Below are positions 58,737 to 64,000 of a stretch of DNA of 64,000 bases, one piece after another. The stretch's first letter is position 1; each line of letters starts with the position of its first letter. Under the pieces are notes generated by a model. That model did no database searches. It was not told the origin of the DNA and worked only from the letters and a program-made list of their open reading frames with translations. This stretch comes from Rickettsiales endosymbiont of Stachyamoeba lipophora. Lineage in GTDB: Bacteria > Pseudomonadota > Alphaproteobacteria > Rickettsiales > 33-17. A program made the translations under genes and the position numbers. The DNA lies in assembly GCF_003932735.1 (NCBI RefSeq), contig NZ_CP033611.1, positions 186,001 to 250,000 on the forward strand, read 5' to 3'.

Positions 58737-60215
58737 CTAGTTGTCAAGCCATTTGTAAATTATTTTTATAAACTCTTCACCACGATGCTCAAAATTTTTA
58801 AATTGATCAAAAGAAGCGCAAGCTGGTGAAAACACCACCCTTTTAATCCCCTCTTCCATTTCGGCATCTTTTTTGGCATTAAGTAATGCCTTATCCAGGG
58901 TACCATTAATCACATATTCCACCTTGTGCTCAACTAAGGTTCTAGCAAACTCTTCTTTAGCCTCTCCGATTAAATAGGCCTTTTTAATGCATTTAAAATA
59001 AGGAATTAAAATATCAATCCCACCTTCTTTAGGTACGCCACCTAAAATCCAGTATATTTGATCAAACGAAGTAATAGCTGCCATTGCAGCCTCTGCATTA
59101 GTCGCCTTACTGTCATTATAATATTCCACATTATTAACCGTTGTTATATACTCAAAACGATGCTTTAAAGGTTTAAAACTTTTTATAGATTCTAAAATTT
59201 TTGTAAGTTCTAACCCCATAAACAAAGTGGCTGCGACAGCAGCTGCTATATTTTCCTTATTATGCCTACCTGGTAAATGTTTAAATTCTATATCTGTTAT
59301 TTTATCGTGGTTGATAAATAAATTATTATCTTTAAAATTAATACCATGCTCTAAAATAGTTTCAGTGCTAATTTGCGTTAACTGTGCTTTAGAGCTAAGT
59401 TGCAACCCACCTATTATTTCTTTAAGAATTGGGCTATCCATACTCACTATTTGCAAGTCACTCGCATTTTGTCCTTCAAATATCTTACACTTGGCCTGAA
59501 TATAATTTTCCATATTGCCGTGACGCTCAATATGGTCTTTAGTAATATTTAGCAATATCGCTAAATTTAAATGATATTCTTTTAATAACTCTAATTGGTA
59601 TGAGGAAAGCTCAAGCACATAAATAAAATCACTGGAATTATTAATAGGTAGCTCTAATACTGGTATACCTATATTACCACCCAATGCTACTTTTAAACCA
59701 TTTTCTTTGAGAATATGATAAATTAAACTGGTGGTAGTAGACTTACCATTAGTGCCAGTAATCCCAATAAATTGAGCATTTGACGCAAACGCAAACAACA
59801 GTTCGAGATCAGAAATAATTGGAATATTATTATTTACCGCAAGCTCGGTCGCTCTGTGAGGTTTAGGAAAAAGAGTAGGAATACCTGGAGATACCAATAC
59901 ATAGTCAATCTCTTGCCAGCTAACACCACTTCTCTTTGTTAAATGACCTAGATGATTTTTACAGTCTTCACCTTTATGCGTGTATTTTTTACTCTCTTTT
60001 ACAGGCTCGCCTTCAAAATCATCTACTTGATTTAAAATGGTTTTTGGTAGAATTGCATCAGGTGAACAAGCATAATCCTGCAGGATTTCAGGAATATTTT
60101 TATCATCCCAAACATAAATTTGCTTAGCAAAAGGCTTTAGAAAATTATAGCTTGCAAGCCCGCTTTTACCTAAGCCTATAATATAATAGGTTTTATTATG
60201 AAACTGATGATTCAC
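58737..60215 (-). CDS. murD: UDP-N-acetylmuramoylalanine-D-glutamate ligase with a palindromic in-frame insert
   Basis: 492 residues. Adds D-Glu to UDP-MurNAc-L-Ala in the cytoplasm. ATP loop [12 protein letters not shown], central [20 protein letters not shown] and [10 protein letters not shown] are present. The protein is about 35-40 residues longer than usual: residues about 65-103 ([19 protein letters not shown]… to …RSGVSWQ) interrupt the first domain just before VLVSPGIP. The DNA there holds an inverted repeat (59949-60025), suggesting a mobile palindromic element tolerated in frame. The gene abuts the esterase upstream. Confidence 0.95.
   Translation of the reverse strand: MNHQFHNKTYYIIGLGKSGLASYNFLKPFAKQIYVWDDKNIPEILQDYACSPDAILPKTILNQVDDFEGEPVKESKKYTHKGEDCKNHLGHLTKRSGVSWQEIDYVLVSPGIPTLFPKPHRATELAVNNNIPIISDLELLFAFASNAQFIGITGTNGKSTTTSLIYHILKENGLKVALGGNIGIPVLELPINNSSDFIYVLELSSYQLELLKEYHLNLAILLNITKDHIERHGNMENYIQAKCKIFEGQNASDLQIVSMDSPILKEIIGGLQLSSKAQLTQISTETILEHGINFKDNNLFINHDKITDIEFKHLPGRHNKENIAAAVAATLFMGLELTKILESIKSFKPLKHRFEYITTVNNVEYYNDSKATNAEAAMAAITSFDQIYWILGGVPKEGGIDILIPYFKCIKKAYLIGEAKEEFARTLVEHKVEYVINGTLDKALLNAKKDAEMEEGIKRVVFSPACASFDQFKNFEHRGEEFIKIIYKWLDN
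59949..60025 (-). repeat. Inverted repeat inside murD, palindromic-element-like
   Basis: TAGATGATTTT (59949-59959) and its exact complement (60015-60025) are 55 bases apart; inside, two related copies of TTTTACAG(T/G)CT(T/C)(A/G)CCTT lie as direct repeats (near 59958 and 59998). The span lies in frame within murD and encodes residues foreign to the family. Confidence 0.6.
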
Positions 60216-60216
60216 G

Positions 60217-60861
60217 TTAGATAGCTTGCCTAATATGTTTTACTGCAAATTTGAGACCTTGGTAATCAATAGAATGCCCCAAGCGATCTACAGCAAGGTG
60301 ATTACATTCAACACCGCAATCTTTTAATTTAGATTTGGCCTCATTAAAATACTCAAACATCACTACCTCGTCTTCTTTACCATGAATTAAGCAGATTGTC
60401 GGCTTAGATTTTAATGATGATTTAATTTGATCCATGCTACCAAGCATCCTTCCTGAAAATCCTACAACCAATGCACAAGCCTTTTCCCGCCTCAGCATAG
60501 TATGCACCGCTGTCATACAACCCTGCGAAAAACCCATTACAATTAAATTTTCTTCAGCCAAATTAAACCTTTTTAGCTGATAATCTAAAAATTCATTAAG
60601 ATGTTTTTCAGCACTCAGTACCCCTTGGTAATATGATTCATCAGAACGCTCATACAAACTAAACCACTGATGTCCTTCATCACCCATTTCAAACGGATGA
60701 GGAGCATTAGGAGCTATAAATTGCATATCCGGAAATTCCTGCCCTATAATGCGCGCCAGATCTATTAAATTAAATCCATCTGCACCATAGCCGTGAAGAA
60801 TAATACATAATTGTTTAGGAGCATTACCACTAATTGGTGGCACCTCAGGACCATTAATCAT
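60217..60861 (-). CDS. Alpha/beta-hydrolase, carboxylesterase/phospholipase type
   Basis: 214 residues from the ATG at 60861 (MINGPEVPP); an ATG six codons earlier lies deeper inside the preceding gene. The triad is visible: nucleophile Ser in GFSQGCM, Asp in HGKEDEVV and His in GHSID. The oxyanion-side ILHGYGADG and the FIAPNAPHPFE stretch match the YpfH/Est family of carboxylesterases. Overlaps the upstream UbiH-like gene by eight bases. Substrate unknown; small acyl esters or lysophospholipid are typical for the family. Confidence 0.88.
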   Translation of the reverse strand: MINGPEVPPISGNAPKQLCIILHGYGADGFNLIDLARIIGQEFPDMQFIAPNAPHPFEMGDEGHQWFSLYERSDESYYQGVLSAEKHLNEFLDYQLKRFNLAEENLIVMGFSQGCMTAVHTMLRREKACALVVGFSGRMLGSMDQIKSSLKSKPTICLIHGKEDEVVMFEYFNEAKSKLKDCGVECNHLAVDRLGHSIDYQGLKFAVKHIRQAI

Positions 60862-62038
60862 TGCGTTTACCCATAGCATAATTCATAAAAAACTGTTTTA
60901 GCGGAGAGATAGTATTAATTAGCTTTAAACCCACCTGCCTTGATAATTTAACCAATGGATTATCCGATAAAAACAAAGCATTTAATAGATCTGTAATCAT
61001 AATCATATTAGTATCATCGGTTTTTCTTGCAAGTTCATAGCTTTCTAGCATCTGATAAGAACCTAAATCACCACCAATGCTTAGCTGCTCACTAATCTTG
61101 GCCACTAGGATCTCTAAATCTCTAAGGCTTAAATTATAGCCTTGGCCGGCAATTGGGTGAATGCCATGAGCGGCATCACCAAATAACAATACTCTATCTT
61201 GAAAATATCTATTAACATGCACTAAACTAAGTGGATAAGAATATAACTTAGAAGCAAGCGTTACTTTACCCCAATGATAACCGAATTTATCATTAAGTAA
61301 TTCCGCTTGCTTCTCTGGCGTTAATTTTAAAATCGCCGTAGATGATAGATGAGTTTCTGTCCAAACAAAATTAGAAGTATGCTGATCTTTTAATGGTAAT
61401 ACTGCAAAAGGGCCGCTAGATGAGTAAAATTTTTCTAATGCTATATTATTATGAGGTTTTTCATGAGTTACATAACCAATCATGGCCGAATGGCCATAGT
61501 CTTTCTGCCTAATTTCAAAATTATACAACTCTCTAACCTTAGACATTCTACCATCCGCTGCAATAGCTAAAGCAGCAGAGATTATTCTACCATCATCTAA
61601 GGTCACAGTCGCTTTATAAGCATCACTACTAACACTTACGACCGCATGATTAAAAAACGTAATATTATTTGAATTTAATATTTTTTGATGGAAGATTGAG
61701 AGCATATCTTGGTTATATACAATATATCCCATCACTTGGTGATTAATAAGGATATTATCAAAATGCAGAAACAACGGACTATCATTATCAGTAATTCTAA
61801 TCTGTTCGATTAAACCAGATTTTTCTCCTAGATCCTGCCATAACCCTAGATTGTCCAAAATCTTAGCAGAATAATTGGCAATTGCTGAAGTTCTTGGATC
61901 TGGCTTAACCTGGGTTTCACCGCCGATAAGCGGCTTAATATCAATTAAGGCAATTTTTAAATCCATATTGGCTAAAGCAGCAGCTAACGCACCACCAGAA
62001 GGGCCATTACCTATTATAATAACATCAAATTTGTTCAC
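60854..62038 (-). CDS. ubiH: UbiH/Coq6-family FAD-dependent monooxygenase
   Basis: 394 residues, flavoprotein hydroxylase of ubiquinone synthesis. FAD motif GNGPSGGALA near the N-terminus, the family's DPRTSAIANYSAKIL, DGRMSKVRE in the middle and FGDAAHGIHPIAGQGYNL as the second FAD motif. Which ring position it hydroxylates (UbiH, UbiL or UbiF) cannot be told. Follows folD after three bases. Complements coq7 (34750). Confidence 0.9.
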   Translation of the reverse strand: MNKFDVIIIGNGPSGGALAAALANMDLKIALIDIKPLIGGETQVKPDPRTSAIANYSAKILDNLGLWQDLGEKSGLIEQIRITDNDSPLFLHFDNILINHQVMGYIVYNQDMLSIFHQKILNSNNITFFNHAVVSVSSDAYKATVTLDDGRIISAALAIAADGRMSKVRELYNFEIRQKDYGHSAMIGYVTHEKPHNNIALEKFYSSSGPFAVLPLKDQHTSNFVWTETHLSSTAILKLTPEKQAELLNDKFGYHWGKVTLASKLYSYPLSLVHVNRYFQDRVLLFGDAAHGIHPIAGQGYNLSLRDLEILVAKISEQLSIGGDLGSYQMLESYELARKTDDTNMIMITDLLNALFLSDNPLVKLSRQVGLKLINTISPLKQFFMNYAMGKRND

Positions 62039-62041
62039 TAT

Positions 62042-62911
62042 TTATTCCTCAACTAGCAATGAATTTTGCATTAAACACGCCTTATAAGCATTATGCATAA
62101 GCATTGCTATGGTCATAGGTCCCACCCCTCCCGGTACAGGAGTTATGAAGCTAGCAACTTCTTTCACATTATTAAAATCAACGTCACCACTTAAACTGCC
62201 ATCTGTAAGGCGGTTAATCCCTACATCAATAACTATCGCTCCTGACTTCACCATGTCTTTGGTTACAATGCCACTTTTACCTACTGCGACAATTAAAATA
62301 TCCGCTTGCTTGGTTATAGCATTCAAATTTTCACTATAACTATGTGTCACTGTAACTGTAGCATTTTCTTTTATCATCAATTGAGCCAGCGGCCTACCTA
62401 CAATATTGGAACGACCCATAATTACCACATGTTTTCCTGTAATATCATCATTAACTGACTTAATGAGCATCAAGCAACCAAAGGGCGTGCACGGAATTAA
62501 GGTATCTTGGCCTAAAACTAACTTACCAACATTAGTAGGAGTAAAGCCATCAACGTCTTTGGTAGGATGAATATGATTAATAATTTTCCTGGTATTAATA
62601 TGTGTTGGAAGCGGCAATTGAATTAAAATGCCATTAATAGTAGGATTAGAGTTAATTCTTGAAAGTAGTTCAATCAATTCCTCTTCTTGTACTTCTTCAG
62701 GTAGCAAATACTGCAAAGATTTAATACCTAATTCATTACATTTAGCAACTTTACGTTTTACATAAATATGGCTGGCTGGGTTTTTACCAACTAAGATTAC
62801 AGCTAAAGAAGGAACTAATTTAAATTTCTTCTTTAGCTCCTTCAATTGCTGCTTAGTTAGCTGATTAAATTTTTCAGCAAGAGCTTTACCGTCAATAATT
62901 TTTGCTGTCAT
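62042..62911 (-). CDS. folD: Methylenetetrahydrofolate dehydrogenase/cyclohydrolase
   Basis: 289 residues, bifunctional one-carbon enzyme. The catalytic Lys lies in YVKRKVAKC, with ILIQLPLPTHI, KDVDGFTP, GRSNIVGRP (cofactor) and PVPGGVGPMTIAML. Normal length. Between the ferredoxin reductase gene (six-base gap) and the UbiH-like gene. Confidence 0.97.
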   Translation of the reverse strand: MTAKIIDGKALAEKFNQLTKQQLKELKKKFKLVPSLAVILVGKNPASHIYVKRKVAKCNELGIKSLQYLLPEEVQEEELIELLSRINSNPTINGILIQLPLPTHINTRKIINHIHPTKDVDGFTPTNVGKLVLGQDTLIPCTPFGCLMLIKSVNDDITGKHVVIMGRSNIVGRPLAQLMIKENATVTVTHSYSENLNAITKQADILIVAVGKSGIVTKDMVKSGAIVIDVGINRLTDGSLSGDVDFNNVKEVASFITPVPGGVGPMTIAMLMHNAYKACLMQNSLLVEE

Positions 62912-62917
62912 CTTATT

Positions 62918-63934
62918 TTAGCTTGCTGCAACTCCCTTGGTAGTCGAATATTCAAAATGTAATGCTTGATTAGGAAATATAATATTATAAATATCATATG
63001 CTGCATGAGCAGCTTCAGCAAATCCAGTTAAAATTAATTTTAATTTCCCAGGATAGTGAGCTATATCACCAATTGCATATATTCCCGGCACATTAGTACT
63101 CATAGTATTTTGTACTACTTCAATATGAGTTTTATTAATATTGAGCCCCCAATCCCTAATAGGACCAAGTTCCATTGCTAAACCAAAAAATGGCAGTAAA
63201 TAATCGGCTTCTAAATTTTTAGTATTGCCCTCTAAGTCTTTTACCACCACATGTGAAAGCTGGCCATTATCACCTAACAGACCATCTAATTGGTAAGGAA
63301 TAACCATCTCTATCCTACCAGACAGCTTAGCAATATTATACATTTGATCAGCACTTTCAGGAGCACATCTAAATTTAGGTCTTCTATGTACTACATAAAT
63401 TTTTTCAGCAATATCTGCCAAATTTAATGCCCAATCAACGGCAGAATCTCCACCACCTGCAATTACCACCTTTTTATCTTTAAATATATCACGCTTATTG
63501 ATCATATAAAAGACAGAGCTTTTTTCATAGCTTTCAATATTTTGAAGTGGAGGACGGTTAGGACCAAAAGATCCGCAACCACCTGCAATAATAATCGCTT
63601 TAACTTTTACAATCGTATTTTTAGAAGTAGTAAGAGTAAACCACTCACCTTCCTTAACCACATTAACCACTTGCTGGTTAAATAAATATTGTGGATTAAA
63701 AGGTTCAGCCTGAGCTTTTAAATTTTCAATTAAATCTTGCGCTGCTATTTTAGGATGTGCAGGTATATCATATATAGGCTTTTCAGGGTAAAGTGCTGAA
63801 CATTGCCCCCCTACAAAATCGAGTGCATCAATGACTACAGATTTTATTTTAAGCATTCCCAGTTCAAAAATGGCAAAGAGTCCGGTTGGCCCTGCTCCTA
63901 TAACTGCAACATCGCTAGTAATTATTTCTGACAT
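62918..63934 (-). CDS. Ferredoxin-NADP reductase, thioredoxin-reductase-like type
   Basis: 338 residues. FAD motif GAGPTGLFA, then [29 protein letters not shown] motif [11 protein letters not shown] and the C-terminal [18 protein letters not shown]. The CxxC of thioredoxin reductase is absent, which together with GGQC…YPEKPIYD defines the YumC-type ferredoxin-NADP reductase. Head of the operon running to rpmJ; the promoter must lie in the last 66 bases of the window. Confidence 0.92.
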   Translation of the reverse strand: MSEIITSDVAVIGAGPTGLFAIFELGMLKIKSVVIDALDFVGGQCSALYPEKPIYDIPAHPKIAAQDLIENLKAQAEPFNPQYLFNQQVVNVVKEGEWFTLTTSKNTIVKVKAIIIAGGCGSFGPNRPPLQNIESYEKSSVFYMINKRDIFKDKKVVIAGGGDSAVDWALNLADIAEKIYVVHRRPKFRCAPESADQMYNIAKLSGRIEMVIPYQLDGLLGDNGQLSHVVVKDLEGNTKNLEADYLLPFFGLAMELGPIRDWGLNINKTHIEVVQNTMSTNVPGIYAIGDIAHYPGKLKLILTGFAEAAHAAYDIYNIIFPNQALHFEYSTTKGVAAS

Positions 63935-64000
63935 TTATTCTCTTTATATTATGTAGTTATCTTAATTTAATCATCAATAAAATTATTATTAAAACTCATG

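Overview
The window is AT-rich, gene-dense chromosomal DNA of an obligate intracellular alphaproteobacterium of the order Rickettsiales. This rests on the Rickettsiales-like protein set (class I lysyl-tRNA synthetase, ZapE/AFG1 ATPase, Coq7, thioredoxin-reductase-like ferredoxin-NADP reductase), many ankyrin and effector-like orphan genes, and decaying intergenic DNA. Genus Rickettsia itself looks unlikely, because the window encodes the MEP-pathway enzyme IspH, three pyrimidine biosynthesis enzymes (PyrB, PyrC, PyrF) and the flagellar stator MotA. A flagellate, metabolically richer lineage such as the Midichloriaceae fits better; this placement is inference.

Layout. 1-3141 (-): holB-metG-tatD, head to head with zapE. 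3140-8311 (+): zapE, ispH and an overlapping pstC-pstA-pstB phosphate importer without pstS or phoU. 8558-9154: a frameshifted ankyrin pseudogene. 9440-10171: a PhoB-like regulator that has lost its phospho-acceptor. 10284-12548: a large orphan with an EF-hand-like loop and three PSAPP repeats. 12.6-13.67 kb: decayed DNA. 13.7-15.7 kb (-): groES-groEL. 16-22.6 kb: two paralogous membrane proteins, orphans, 3-hydroxybutyrate dehydrogenase, an exported pentapeptide-repeat protein and MotA. 22.7-26.7 kb (-): tyrS-hflX-gabD. 27.9-31.2 kb (+): fabG-acpP-fabF-mltG, with a perfect hairpin inside the first codons of mltG. 31.3-34.7 kb: a 1138-residue Ser-rich membrane protein. 34.7-35.8 kb (-): dsbB-coq7. 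35.8-40.8 kb (+): lysS-grx, tRNA-Pro on the other strand, pyrB-pyrC-pyrF. 41-45.4 kb: two paralogous kinase-like proteins flanking rodZ. 46.1-56.6 kb (-): a rhodanese-dnaA-(ankyrin gene)-ferredoxin-like-dnaN-recF-gyrB replication cluster, interrupted by ankyrin-type genes and carrying a duplicated recF 3' end. 57-63.9 kb (-): a KA-rich orphan, then an apparent operon of ferredoxin reductase, folD, ubiH-like, esterase, murD and rpmJ.

How the genes fit together. The housekeeping part covers translation, replication start and gyrase, fatty-acid, quinone, isoprenoid, pyrimidine and peptidoglycan synthesis, folding and phosphate uptake. Between these blocks lie orphan genes with eukaryote-like or repeat features (ankyrin, IQ-like, EF-hand-like, PSAP, kinase-like, Ser-rich membrane protein), the pattern expected of host-interaction genes. 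Several are frameshifted, interrupted by a stop, or duplicated. The most distinctive observations are the degenerate PhoB receiver, the EF/PSAP protein, the kinase-like pair, the recF duplication, the palindromic in-frame insert in murD and the hairpin at the start of mltG.
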